Source of the DNA: Bradyrhizobium sp. WBOS07
GTDB lineage: Bacteria; Pseudomonadota; Alphaproteobacteria; Rhizobiales; Xanthobacteraceae
NCBI RefSeq assembly: GCF_024585165.1
Contig: NZ_CP029008.1
Span: forward strand, 2,046,001 to 2,110,000
DNA: 64,000 nucleotides
Direction of reading: 5' to 3'
Of this stretch, positions 34,944 to 45,700 are shown piece after piece. How positions within the stretch are numbered: position 1 is the first letter of the stretch; each line of letters opens with the position of its first letter. The notes below the pieces were generated by a model. That model saw nothing but the letters and a program-made list of their open reading frames with translations. It was not told where the DNA came from and made no database searches. The translations under genes and the position numbers were made by a program.

Positions 34944-35978
34944 TCACACGAACGGCGGCTTGATGTTGCTGCGCTTCTCCAGCCACTCGGGCACGGGCAG
35001 GTTCTTGGCGCGCATGAAATCGGCGTTGAACAGTTTCGACTGATACCGGCTGCCGGAATCGCACAGCACGGTCACGATCGTCTTGCCCGGCCCAAGCTGT
35101 TTGGCGAGGCGCATCGCCCCGACGACGTTGATGCCGGTCGAGCCGCCAAGGCACAGGCCTTCGTGCTGGAGCAATTCGTAGATCGCCGTGACGGCTTCGG
35201 CGTCGGGAACGAGATAGGCATCATCCACCTTCGCGGTCTCGACGATCGCGGTCGCCCGGTTGAGGCCGATGCCTTCGGTGATCGAGCCGCCCGACGTCGC
35301 CTTGGCCTCGCCGGTCCTGAAATATTCGTACATGCCCGCGCCGTGCGGATCGGCGCAGGCGATGCGGATGGTCTTGCTCTTCTCTTTCAGATAACGGCTG
35401 ACGCCGGACAGCGTGCCGCCGCTGCCGACCGAGCAGACGAAGCCGTCGACCTTGCCGCCGGTCTGCTCCCAGATCTCGGGTCCAGTCGATTCATAATGCG
35501 CCTTGGCGTTGTCGAGATTGTTCCACTGGTCTGCGAACAGGACGCCGTTCGGCTCGGTCTTGCGCAACTCATCCGCGAGCCGCCGGCCGACGTGTTGATA
35601 ATTGTTGGGGTTGGCATAGGGCAGGGCGGGCACCTCGATCAGCTCGGCGCCGCACAGCTTCAGGAAGTCCTTCTTCTCCTGGCTCTGCGTCTCCGGGATC
35701 ACGATCAGGGTGCGATAGCCGCGCGCGCTGGCGACGACGGCAAGCCCGATGCCGGTATTGCCGGCGGTCGCTTCCACCACGAGACCACCGGGCTTGAGCT
35801 CGCCGCGCTTCTCGGCCTCCAAGATCATCCATTTGCCGGCGCGGTCCTTGACCGACTGGCCGGGATTCATGAATTCGGCCTTGCCCAGAATGGTGCAGCC
35901 GGTCAGTTCCGAGGCGCGCTTCAGCTTGATCAGCGGGGTGTTGCCGATGGCTTCGACAACGTCGTTTCGAATGCTCAT
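34944..35978 (-). CDS. cysK: Cysteine synthase A (O-acetylserine sulfhydrylase)
   Basis: 344 residues from ATG at 35978 (MSIRNDVVEAIGNTPLIKLK). PLP lysine is Lys44 in NPGQSVKDRAG; phosphate-binding loops are EATAGNTGIGLA and VGSGGTLSGVSRYL. The reaction is O-acetylserine plus sulfide to cysteine. The C-terminus (LFNADFMRAKNLPVPEWLEK) is about 25 residues longer than the classic CysK, as often seen in alphaproteobacteria. The open frame runs upstream, but this start gives the conserved N-terminus. No linked cys genes nearby. Confidence 0.92.
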   Translation of the reverse strand: MSIRNDVVEAIGNTPLIKLKRASELTGCTILGKAEFMNPGQSVKDRAGKWMILEAEKRGELKPGGLVVEATAGNTGIGLAVVASARGYRTLIVIPETQSQEKKDFLKLCGAELIEVPALPYANPNNYQHVGRRLADELRKTEPNGVLFADQWNNLDNAKAHYESTGPEIWEQTGGKVDGFVCSVGSGGTLSGVSRYLKEKSKTIRIACADPHGAGMYEYFRTGEAKATSGGSITEGIGLNRATAIVETAKVDDAYLVPDAEAVTAIYELLQHEGLCLGGSTGINVVGAMRLAKQLGPGKTIVTVLCDSGSRYQSKLFNADFMRAKNLPVPEWLEKRSNIKPPFV

Positions 35979-36673
35979 GTCAGGAAAATCGCCACCAAGA
36001 GGGGTTGATCTGGTTGGCCAGAAGCTAGTGCTTGGGGGGCCAAAGGGGAAGGCTTTTGCGTTGCGGCGAAACCCGTCGAAACGCCTGTCCCGACTGCAAT
36101 ATTCTCGCGCGGCAATGTGCGCGGCCGCGAGGCGGGATATCAGGAGGAGGAAATGTCCGAACATTGCCGGAGGATGGAAGATGACCGTCGTCCGACGTCG
36201 ATCCGCGAACGCTTCTTTCCAACGCCCGGACGGTCCGGCATTGAGCGCCGTTGACGGCTTTGTGAGATGGCGCCGACGAGAGAGCGGCTTGATGCGAGCC
36301 GCAGAAGGCTCTTGTGGCTGGGTGGAGCGCTGCGAACGCAGGTGTGGCAGCAATATCACATGAAATCTTGGTAAGCTTGATCGCGCCTACCGGTGTTTTC
36401 AGAATAAGAGAAGTCGCTGCCAGACAAGCACCTTTGGCATTTTCATCGATTCGTTTCAGGCGCGTCGGCAGGACCGTCCCGCGACTGCGGCCCTGTCCCC
36501 AAGTTCAGCGCCCGGCTAGTATCGTCTCGAGGTTCCGCAGAAAGCATCACCGCTGTGAACGAGTTGTCCAAGGCCCCGCGATCGTCCCGCCGCGAATCGG
36601 TTAATCCGGTTGTGCGGCGGCTTGATCTGCCCGGCGGGGGGTGGATGTGACACAGGGTGTTCCGGGGATCGCC
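35979..36673. other. Long intergenic region upstream of the RND efflux operon
   Basis: 695 bases between divergent cysK and the outer membrane factor gene. Several short open frames on the plus strand are Arg/Ser-rich and lack good start sites; I call none of them. No tRNA, palindromic element or local regulator gene is visible, so the efflux operon has no adjacent repressor. Confidence 0.5.
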
Positions 36674-38125
36674 ATGCGGCGGTCCGAAGGTTCAGCGGCC
36701 CGGACGCTGCGCGCGGCGCGCTGGCTTGCGGTGGTGTGCCTCGCCGCCACCTCGGGCGCGTGCGTGCTGACCCAGGACCTTCCCGATCCCGCCCTCGACG
36801 TTCCCACGCAGTACAAATACGCCGGCAAGGGCGATGCGCCGCCGTCATTGGATTGGTGGCGCGGCTTCCGCTCTGCGGAGCTGACGCAGCTGATGGAAGA
36901 GGCGCAGACCGTCAATCTCGACATCGCCGCCGCCGTTTCCCGCATCGTCCAGGCTGACGCCCAGGCACGGCAGGCGGGCGCGGCGCTGCTGCCGAGCTTA
37001 TCGACCGGCGGATCGGAAACCTATTCGCGCACCTCGGGTGCAAGCTCCTCGGGCCTCTCCATCGGCGGCCGCGAAGTCGTCAACTATTCGGCTTCGCTCA
37101 GCGCCAGCTATCAGCTCGACTTCTGGGGCCAGAACCGGGCTGCGCTGCAGACCGCGGAGGAAACCGCCAACGCCAACCGCTTCGATCGCGACACCGTCGC
37201 GCTGACGACGCTCGCTGCCGTCGCCAACGCCTATTTCCAGGTGCTGGCCTCGCAGGACCGCATCCGCACCTCCCAGCGCAACATCGCGAGCGCGCAGCGC
37301 ATCCTCGATGCGGTCAGAGAGCGGCGCAGGGCCGGCACCGGCACGGATCTCGATGTCGCCCAGCAGGAGAGCGTGCTCGCCAACCAGAAGGCCCTGGTGC
37401 CGCCGCTGCGCCAGACGCTGGACCAGAACGTCAACGCGCTCGCCGTGCTGGTCTCGCGCCCGCCCGAGAGCGTGCGCGTGCATGGCGGCTCGCTCGACCG
37501 GATCGCGATCCCGCGCGTGACGCCCGGCCTGCCGTCGGAGCTTCTGACACAGCGGCCTGACATCCGCCGCCAGGAGGCGCAGCTCGCCTCCGCGACCGCC
37601 AACATCGGCAATGCCCGCGCCCAGTTCTTTCCGACCATCCAGCTCACCGGCAATGGCGGTTATCAGAGCGCGGCTTTGGTCTCGCTGTTCCAGCCGCATG
37701 CGGCGTTCTTCCAGCTCGTCGGCAGCGCCACGCAGCCGATCTTCGATGGCGGCAGGATTCTCGGCAATTTCGAGCTCGCCAAGGCACGGCAGGACGAGCT
37801 GCTCCAGACCTACCGCAAGACCATCGTGCAGGCCTTTGCGGACGTCGACAACGCGCTGTTCTCGATCAAGCAGACCACGATCCGGCTGCAATTGCAGCGC
37901 GATGTCGTTGCCGCCTCGCGCCGTGCCTTCGATCTCTCCGAGCAGCAATTGCGCGCTGGTACCGCCGACATCGTGACCGTGCTCAACACCCAACTGACCC
38001 TGTTCCAGGCGGAAGACGCGCTGTGGCAGGCCCAACTCGCGCGGCTCCTCGCCATCGTCAGCCTGTACCAGGCGCTCGGCGGCGGCTGGGAGCCGAGGAT
38101 GGAGAAACCGGTCAATGCTCTTTAA
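36674..38125 (+). CDS. RND efflux outer membrane factor (NodT/OprM family lipoprotein)
   Basis: 483 residues from ATG at 36674, preceded by GGGGA; a GTG at 36641 is an alternative. The N-terminus has a signal sequence ending in SGAC, a weak lipobox, so it may be lipidated. Two OEP repeats follow with typical motifs LDWWRGFRSAELTQLMEEA, SYQLDFWGQNRAAL and QRPDIRRQEAQLASATANIG. It forms the trimeric outer membrane duct of the pump encoded by the next three genes. Its last 11 bases overlap the adaptor gene. Confidence 0.92.
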   Translation: MRRSEGSAARTLRAARWLAVVCLAATSGACVLTQDLPDPALDVPTQYKYAGKGDAPPSLDWWRGFRSAELTQLMEEAQTVNLDIAAAVSRIVQADAQARQAGAALLPSLSTGGSETYSRTSGASSSGLSIGGREVVNYSASLSASYQLDFWGQNRAALQTAEETANANRFDRDTVALTTLAAVANAYFQVLASQDRIRTSQRNIASAQRILDAVRERRRAGTGTDLDVAQQESVLANQKALVPPLRQTLDQNVNALAVLVSRPPESVRVHGGSLDRIAIPRVTPGLPSELLTQRPDIRRQEAQLASATANIGNARAQFFPTIQLTGNGGYQSAALVSLFQPHAAFFQLVGSATQPIFDGGRILGNFELAKARQDELLQTYRKTIVQAFADVDNALFSIKQTTIRLQLQRDVVAASRRAFDLSEQQLRAGTADIVTVLNTQLTLFQAEDALWQAQLARLLAIVSLYQALGGGWEPRMEKPVNAL

Positions 38126-39518
38126 GCCGGACGGCAAGCCAGGCGTAGAGGAGGGGACGGCGAGGAAATCGCGCGGTCGCGGTTTCGTAGTGACCCTGAT
38201 CACGCTGGCGATCCTCGGAGGGCTCGGTTATCTCGGCTGGATCGCGATGCATCAGCAGCAAGCCAACAACCGCAATCAACGCCCTGATCTGCCGGTGCCC
38301 GTGCTGGCGGCGACCCCGAGGGTGCAGGACGTTCCGGTCTATCTCGACGGCGTCGGCGCGATCCGCGCGCTCAACACCGTGACGGTGCGCTCGCAGGTCG
38401 ACGGCAAGCTGATCGCGGTGAACTTCACCGAAGGCCAGGACGTCAAGAAGGGCGACGTGCTCGGCGAGATCGATCCGGCGATCTACCAGGCGCAGTACGA
38501 CCAAGCCGTCGCCAAGAAGGCGCAGGATGAGGCCCAGCTCGCCAACCAGCGCATCGACCTGACCCGATACGAGCAGCTCGCCGCCTCCAATGCCGGCTCC
38601 AAGCAGCAGGCCGACACCCAGCGCGCGCTGGTCGCGCAGACCGAGGCGCTGGTCAAGGCCGACCAGGCCGCGATCGACAATGCGGCGGCAACGCTCAGCT
38701 ACACCAAGATCGTGGCCCCGATCTCCGGCCGTGCCGGCCTGCGCCAGGTCGACCAGGGCAACATCATCCATGCCTCCGACACCACGGGTCTGGTGGTAAT
38801 TGCGCAATTGCAGCCGATCGCGGTGTGGTTCAGCCTGCCGCAGCAACAGATCATGCGCGTCAATGCGGCCGCCGCGAAAGGCACGCTCACGGTCGACGTG
38901 TTCGGCAATGACGGCACCACCGTGATCGACACCGGCAAGCTGACCGGCATCGACAATCAGGTCGACCAGACCACCGGCACGCTCAAGCTCAAGGCGGAAT
39001 TTCCCAACTCCAATTACCAGCTCTGGCCGGGCCAGTTCGTCAATGTCCGCCTCAAGGTCGAGACCTTGACGCAGGCACTGGTGGTGCCGACATCGGCCGT
39101 GCAGCGCGGCCCGATCGGGACGTTCAGCTATGTCATCGGCGAGGACAATGTGGCCTCGGCCAAGCCAGTGACGGTGACGCAGCAGAACGAGCACGATGCC
39201 GTTATCGCCACCGGCCTGTCGCCGAACGATCGCGTGGTGACCACCGGCTTTGCCAACCTGTCCGACGGCTCCAAGGTGATCGTCGGCCGCGACGACCAGA
39301 CCCCGTCGGCCGATCTCGCCCCGCGCAAGCGCTCGCGCGGGCCTGAGGCCCAGAAGAAGGATGGCGCCAAGGAAGGCCAGAAGGACGGTCAGAAGGACGT
39401 GCAAGGCAAGGACGGCGAGTTCCGGGCTAAGCGCAAGAGCAGCGAAGGCGACCAGAAGGGACAGACCGGGCCGGCTCCGGGCCCGGGGGCAGCGGGAAGT
39501 GGAGCCAAGCAGCCATGA
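38115..39518 (+). CDS. RND efflux periplasmic adaptor (MdtA-like)
   Basis: 467 residues. N-terminal membrane anchor at about 24-44 (VVTLITLAILGGLGYLGWIA), biotinyl-lipoyl half motifs (TVRSQVDGKLIAVNFTEGQD and AAATLSYTKIVAPISGRAGL), a helical hairpin between them, then beta-barrel and membrane-proximal domains (PGQFVNVRLKVETL). The C-terminal 70 residues are Lys/Asp/Gly-rich and low complexity (KKDGAKEGQKDGQKDVQGKD), unusual for MdtA and probably disordered. Overlaps the outer membrane factor gene upstream. Confidence 0.93.
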   Translation: MLFKPDGKPGVEEGTARKSRGRGFVVTLITLAILGGLGYLGWIAMHQQQANNRNQRPDLPVPVLAATPRVQDVPVYLDGVGAIRALNTVTVRSQVDGKLIAVNFTEGQDVKKGDVLGEIDPAIYQAQYDQAVAKKAQDEAQLANQRIDLTRYEQLAASNAGSKQQADTQRALVAQTEALVKADQAAIDNAAATLSYTKIVAPISGRAGLRQVDQGNIIHASDTTGLVVIAQLQPIAVWFSLPQQQIMRVNAAAAKGTLTVDVFGNDGTTVIDTGKLTGIDNQVDQTTGTLKLKAEFPNSNYQLWPGQFVNVRLKVETLTQALVVPTSAVQRGPIGTFSYVIGEDNVASAKPVTVTQQNEHDAVIATGLSPNDRVVTTGFANLSDGSKVIVGRDDQTPSADLAPRKRSRGPEAQKKDGAKEGQKDGQKDVQGKDGEFRAKRKSSEGDQKGQTGPAPGPGAAGSGAKQP

Positions 39519-39555
39519 TCCCGACAACAGCCGCCTGACGCGGCAGGCAGATCCC

Positions 39556-42500
39556 ATGGGTGTCTCCGAACCTTTCATCCGCCGGCCGATCGCGACCTCG
39601 CTGCTCGGCATCGCGCTCATGATCGGCGGACTGCTGGGCTATTTCGCGCTGCCGGTCTCGGCGCTGCCGCAGGTCGATTTCCCGACCGTGCAGGTGACGA
39701 CGCAGCTGCCGGGCGCGAGCCCGGACGTGATCGCCTCGCTGATCACGGCGCCGCTGGAGCGGCAGCTCGGCCAGATCCCGTCGCTGTCGGCGATGAACTC
39801 GACCAGCTCGTTCGGCGTCAGCCAGATCTCTCTGCAGTTCGATCTCAACCGCGACATCGATGGCGCGACCCAGGACGTGCAGGCGGCGATCAACGCCGCG
39901 GCGGGCGTGCTGCCGAAGACGCTGCCTTATCCGCCGACCTATGCCAAGGTGAACCCGGCGGACGCGCCCGTCATGACGCTGGCGCTGCGCTCGGACACGA
40001 TCTCGCTGCGGGCGATGAGCGACATCGCCGACACCATTCTGGCTCAGCGGCTGAGCCAGATTTCCGGCGTCGGACGAGTCTCGGTGCTCGGCGGGCTGAA
40101 ACCGGCCGTGCGCATCCAGGCCGATCTGGCGCGGCTCGCCGCCTACGGCATCGCCATGGAGGATCTGCGCACCGCGATCGCCAGTGCCAATGTCTCGGGG
40201 CCGAAAGGCTCGCTCGACGGCGCGCAGCAATCCTACATTATTGCGGCCAACGACCAGATCGCCGCGGCTGACGCTTACAAGCCCGTCATCATCGCTTATC
40301 GCAACGGCTCGCCGGTCACCATCGCCGACGTCGCGCAGATCGTCGACGGCCTCGAGAACGACCGCACCGGCGGCTGGTACCAGGGCACGCCGGCCGTCAT
40401 CATCGACATCCAGCGCCAGCCCGGCGCCAACGTGATCGACGTCGTCAGCCAGATCCGCGCCGAAATCCCCAAGGTGCAGCGCGCGATTCCGGCCGGGGTG
40501 AACCTCACCATCGTGTCCGATCGCACCGTCACCATCCGCGCCTCGGTGCGCGACGTGCAGTTCACGCTGGTCCTTGCCGTCGTGCTGGTGACCCTGGTGG
40601 TGCTGCTGTTCCTGCGTTCGCTGCGCGCAACATTGATCGCAGGCGTCGCGCTGCCGCTGTCGCTGATCACGAGCTTCGGCATCATGTATTTCGCCGGGTT
40701 CAGCCTCGACAATCTGTCGCTGATGGCGCTCACGATCGGCACCGGCTTCGTCGTCGACGACGCCATCGTCATGATCGAGAACATCGTGCGCCACATGGAG
40801 AACGGCGACGGCGCGATGGAGGCGTCGCTGAAGGGCGCCAGCGAGATCGGCTTCACCGTGATCTCGCTGACGGTGTCGCTGATCGCGGTGTTCATCCCGC
40901 TGCTGTTCATGTCGGGCCTCGTCGGACGCATGTTCCGCGAATTCGCGCTGACCTTGACGATCGCGGTGGTGACCTCGGCCGTGGTCTCGCTGACGCTGAC
41001 GCCGATGATGTGCTCGCGCCTGCTCAAGCACGCCCATGAGGAGCTGGCGGTGCCGGGATTGGCCGCGATCAGCCGCTTCATCGACCGCACCGTCGAATTC
41101 TACCATTGGACGCTGCTTTGGGTGCTGGAACGCCAGCGTGCCACGCTGATCGTGACCTTCGCCACGCTGATCGCGACCCTGGTCCTCTACGTCGTCGCGC
41201 CGAAGGGCTTCCTGCCGCTGCAGGATACCGCCGCGATCACGGCGGTGACGGAGGCCGGACCCGACGTGTCGTTCGCCGAGATGCAGAAGCGGCAGGCCGA
41301 GGCGGCCGACGCCATCAGGGCGGATCCCGACGTGGTCGGCGTGGTCTCGGTGATCGGGGCGGGCTCGGTCAATCCGACCACCAATGTCGGCCGGCTCGTC
41401 ATGAGCCTGAGGCCGCGTGGCGAGCGGCGTGACGATGTCGCGGCCGTCATCACCCGGCTGAAGCAGCGGGTTTCTGGTATCCCCGGCATGACCGTGTACT
41501 TCCAGCCGGTGCAGGACGTTCAGATATCGACCCAGTCGAGCCGCTCGCAATACCAGTACACGCTGACCGGCACCGATGCGGCGCTGGTGTCGGAATGGGC
41601 GCGCAAGCTGGTGACGGAGATGCGGCGCGATCCCTTGTTCCGCGACGTCTCTTCCGAGGCGCAGGAGGGCGGCCTGCGGGCGCAGCTCGACGTCGATCGC
41701 ACCCGCGCCGGCCAGCTCGGCGTCAGCCTCCAGGCCATCACCGACACGCTGAACGATGCGTTCGCGCAGCGGCAGATCTCGACCATCTACGGGCAGGCCA
41801 ATCAGTACCGCGTGGTGCTGGAGGCGCTGCCGATGTACCAGCGTGATCCCTCGATCCTGTCGAAGCTCTATCTGCCGGGCGCCGCCAGCGCCACCGCCGG
41901 GGCGCCGAGCGCGCAGGTGCCGCTGTCGGCCGTGGCGACGCTGAAGCGCACCACCGCGCCGCTCGCGATCTCGCACCAGGCCCAGTTCCCGTCGGTGTCG
42001 CTCAGCTTCAACCTCGCGCCGGGCGCAGCTCTCGGCGACGCGGTCGAGGCCGTGAAGACGATCGAGACGCGGATCGGCATGCCCAACAGCATCGTCGGCG
42101 TCTATGCCGGGGATGCCGCCGAATTCGCCAAGGCGCTCGCCGGCCAGCCCTGGCTGCTGCTCGCCGCCGTGATCACGATCTACATCGTGCTGGGAGTGCT
42201 CTACGAGAGCTACATCCACCCGATCACGATCCTGTCGACGCTGCCCTCGGCCGGCGTCGGCGCGATCCTGGCGCTGGTGCTTTGCGGGCAGGACCTGTCG
42301 GTGATCGGCCTGATCGGCATCATTCTCCTGATGGGCATCGTCAAGAAGAACGCGATCATGATGATCGACTTCGCGCTCGATGCCGAGCGCGGGCAGGGCA
42401 TGTCGCCGAACGAGGCGATCGTGCAGGCCTGCCTGTTGCGCTTCCGCCCGATCATGATGACGACGCTGGCGGCGCTGTTCGGCGCGCTGCCGCTGGCGAT

Positions 42501-42705
42501 CGAGAGCGGCACTGGCGCCGAGCTGCGCTTCCCGCTCGGCGTCTCCATCATCGGCGGCCTGCTGCTGAGCCAGCTGCTGACGCTTTACACGACGCCCGTG
42601 ATCTACCTGGCGCTCGACCGCATCAACCGCCGCCTCGAGCAGGTGCTGCCGCCGGCCGAATCCGGCGGCCCGCCGGTCGCGGGGGCGACCGAGGGGATGC
42701 AGTGA
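39556..42705 (+). CDS. RND multidrug efflux permease (MdtB-like)
   Basis: 1049 residues; start MGVSEPFIRRPIATSLLGIA is the classical RND N-terminus. Twelve membrane helices with two large periplasmic loops. Proton-relay acidic pair in TM4: GTGFVVDDAIVMIENIV. The first periplasmic loop has DVQAAINAAAGVLPKTLPYP as in MdtB/MdtC. It is followed directly by a second RND gene, so pump trimers are likely mixed as in MdtB2-MdtC. Driven by the proton gradient; substrates cannot be read from sequence. Confidence 0.94.
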   Translation: MGVSEPFIRRPIATSLLGIALMIGGLLGYFALPVSALPQVDFPTVQVTTQLPGASPDVIASLITAPLERQLGQIPSLSAMNSTSSFGVSQISLQFDLNRDIDGATQDVQAAINAAAGVLPKTLPYPPTYAKVNPADAPVMTLALRSDTISLRAMSDIADTILAQRLSQISGVGRVSVLGGLKPAVRIQADLARLAAYGIAMEDLRTAIASANVSGPKGSLDGAQQSYIIAANDQIAAADAYKPVIIAYRNGSPVTIADVAQIVDGLENDRTGGWYQGTPAVIIDIQRQPGANVIDVVSQIRAEIPKVQRAIPAGVNLTIVSDRTVTIRASVRDVQFTLVLAVVLVTLVVLLFLRSLRATLIAGVALPLSLITSFGIMYFAGFSLDNLSLMALTIGTGFVVDDAIVMIENIVRHMENGDGAMEASLKGASEIGFTVISLTVSLIAVFIPLLFMSGLVGRMFREFALTLTIAVVTSAVVSLTLTPMMCSRLLKHAHEELAVPGLAAISRFIDRTVEFYHWTLLWVLERQRATLIVTFATLIATLVLYVVAPKGFLPLQDTAAITAVTEAGPDVSFAEMQKRQAEAADAIRADPDVVGVVSVIGAGSVNPTTNVGRLVMSLRPRGERRDDVAAVITRLKQRVSGIPGMTVYFQPVQDVQISTQSSRSQYQYTLTGTDAALVSEWARKLVTEMRRDPLFRDVSSEAQEGGLRAQLDVDRTRAGQLGVSLQAITDTLNDAFAQRQISTIYGQANQYRVVLEALPMYQRDPSILSKLYLPGAASATAGAPSAQVPLSAVATLKRTTAPLAISHQAQFPSVSLSFNLAPGAALGDAVEAVKTIETRIGMPNSIVGVYAGDAAEFAKALAGQPWLLLAAVITIYIVLGVLYESYIHPITILSTLPSAGVGAILALVLCGQDLSVIGLIGIILLMGIVKKNAIMMIDFALDAERGQGMSPNEAIVQACLLRFRPIMMTTLAALFGALPLAIESGTGAELRFPLGVSIIGGLLLSQLLTLYTTPVIYLALDRINRRLEQVLPPAESGGPPVAGATEGMQ

Positions 42706-45700
42706 TGGCATCGATCTCGGAGCCCTTCATCCGCCGCCCGGTCGGGACCACGCTGCTGTCGATCGGGCTGTTCCTGCTGGGTGTGGTCGCCTACCATTTC
42801 CTTCCCGTCGCCTCGGTTCCGAACGTCGACTTCCCCGCCATCTTCGTCTCGGCCAGCCGGCCGGGAGCCGACCCGTCCGTGATGGCGGCGACGGTGGCTT
42901 CTCCGTTGGAGCGGCGGCTGGGTGAGATCGCCGGCATCAACCAGATCACCTCGACCTCGACGCTCGGCACCACCACCATCCAGCTCCAGTTCGACATCGG
43001 CCGCAGCATCGACAAGGCCGCCCGCGACGTGCAGGCGGCGATCAACGCCTCGATGGTCGACCTGCCCAGCGACCTGCCGACGCTGCCGCGCTTCCGCAAG
43101 GCCAATACGGCCGGCGCGCCCGTCTTCGTGCTGGCGCTGACCTCGACGACGCTGTCCCCCAGCGCAATTTACGACGTCGCCGACACGGTCCTGGCGCAGC
43201 GCATCTCGCAGGTCCCGGGCGTCGGCGATGTCAGCGTGTCCGGCGCCGACCAGCCGGCCGTGCGGGTCCAGCTCAACCCCGTCGCGCTGTCGAACGCCGG
43301 CATCGCCACCGACGACGTGCGCACCGCGATCGTCAACGCCAACCCGCTCGGTCCCGTCGGCATCTTCAACGGCGAACGCCAGAGCGAGACGCTGGCGCTC
43401 AACCGGCAGATGCGAACCGCCAAGGAATTCCGCGACATCGTCATCAAGAGCGCCAACGGCAACTTCGTGCGGCTCTCCGACGTCGCCGACATCGAGGATT
43501 CCGTCCGCAACGCCCGCTCCATCGCATGGTTCAACAAGCAGCCGGCGGTGCTGATCCAGATCACCAAGCAGGGCGATGCCAACGTCATCGACACCGTCGA
43601 CCGGGTGAAGGCGCTGGTCCCGCAGCTGAAGCAATGGATTCCGGCCGGTGTCGAGATTTCGACCCTGGTCGATCGCACCGGCACCATCCGCGCCAGCGTG
43701 CTCGACATGCAATGGACATTGCTGGCCACCGCGATCCTGGTGATGGTCGTGGTGTTCGTGTTCCTGCGGCGGCTGACGCCGACGATCGCCGCCGGCATCT
43801 CGGTGCCGCTGGCGCTGGCCGGCACCTGCGCCGGCATGTGGATCGCGGGCTTCTCGATCGACAATCTGTCGCTGATGGCGCTCGCGATCTCCGTCGGCTT
43901 CGTGGTCGACGACGCCATCGTCATGATCGAGAACATGTATCGCAATCTCGAGCACGGCATGACCCCGTTCCGGGCGGCGCAGGAGGGCGCGAGGCAGATC
44001 GGCTTCACGGTGGTCTCGATCAGCCTGTCGCTGATCGCAGCGTTCACGCCGCTGATCTTCATGGACGGCATCGTCGGCCGCCTCTTGCGCGAGTTCTCGC
44101 TGACGCTGACCTTCGCCATCCTGGTCTCGACGCTGGTCTCGCTCACGGTGACGCCGATGATCTGCGCCCATTACATCCGGCAGACCCCGTCCGGCACCGC
44201 GACCCTGTTCGACCGCATCATCGAGGGCTCGCTGTCGCGCATCGTCGCCTTCTATGCCCGGACCCTGCGCACCGTGCTGGACTACCCGCTGGCGACGCTG
44301 CTGGTGTTCTTCGCCACCATCGGCCTCACCGTGACGCTCTACATCAAGGTGCCCAAGGGCTATTTCCCGACCGACGATTCCGGCTTCGTCATCGGGGCGA
44401 CGCGCGCCTCCGCCGACATCTCGTTTCAGTCGATGCTCGGTCTCCAGCAGCGGCTCGCCGACATCGTGATGAAGGATCCGGCCGTGGCCGGCGTCGGCTC
44501 GACGGTCGGTGCGGGAGGCGGGCCCGGGGGAGCGACCTCGAACCGTGGCATCATGTACATCAGCCTGAAGCCGCCTGAGGAGCGCGGCCACGTCTCGACG
44601 GAGGCCGTGATCGACCGCCTGAGGCGCGCGCTGTACCCGGTGCCCGGCATCCGCCTCTTCATGTTCGCCGCCCAGGATGTCCGTGCCGGCGGGCGGCGGA
44701 GCGATTCCGACTACCAGTACACGCTGACCAGCACCGACCTCGGTCTGCTGCAGAAGTGGGCGCCGATCGTGGCCAAGCGCATGGAGAGTGTCGAGGGCAT
44801 CACCGACATCTCCAGCGACCGCGACCCCGGCGGCCTTCAGCTCACGCTCGCGATCGATCGCCAGAAGGCCTCAGCGCTCGGCGTCAGGGTTCAGGACATC
44901 GACAACGCACTGAACAACGCCTTCTCGCAGCGGCAAATCTCGATCATCTACACCCAGCGCAACCAGTACATGACCGTGCTGGAGATCGATCCGAAATTCC
45001 AGGTCGATCCCTCCAACCTCGATCGCATCTACGTCGCCGGCGCGGGCGACGCGCAGGTGCCGCTGTCGGCCGTGGTGCACGCCACGCGCAGCCTCGCCGC
45101 GCTCGCGGTCTATCACTCGCAGTCGTTCCCCTCGACCACGGTGTCGTTCAACCTGCTGCCGGACGTGCAGCTCCAGACGGCGACGCAGAGCATCCAGCGC
45201 GCGGTGGAAGAGCTGCACATGCCCGAAGGCATCCGCGGCAGCTTCGACGGCAATGCCGGCGACTTCGCCAAGACCAGCAGCCGCCAGCCGCTTCTGATCC
45301 TCGGCGCGCTGGTGGCGATGTACATCGTGCTCGGGGTGCTCTACGAGAGCCTCGCCCATCCGCTCACGATCATCTCGACGCTGCCCTCGGCCGGGCTCGG
45401 CGCACTCCTCGCCTTGCAGCTCACCAACACGCCGCTCACGGTGATCGCCTTCGTCGGCATCATCCTCCTGATCGGCATCGTCAAGAAGAACGGCATCATG
45501 ATGGTGGATTTCGCGCTCGACGCCGAACGCCAGCGCGGCCTGTCGTCGGCGGAGGCGATCTTCGAGGCCTGCCAGGCGCGCTTCCGCCCGATCGTGATGA
45601 CGACCATGGCGGCGCTGTTTGCCGGCATCCCGCTCGTGGTGGCGACCGGCCCCGGCACGGAGCTGCGTCGTCCGCTCGGCATCACCATTATCGGCGGCCT

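Noticed and set aside
35749-36604. Plus-strand open frames upstream of the efflux operon
   Set aside because: They run through the cysK 5' end and spacer, are Arg/Ser-rich and have no good start; no local efflux repressor gene could be supported.
39427-42711. A 1094-codon minus-strand open frame
   Set aside because: Antisense shadow of the first RND pump gene; rich in Arg, Gln and His, with no membrane or domain pattern.
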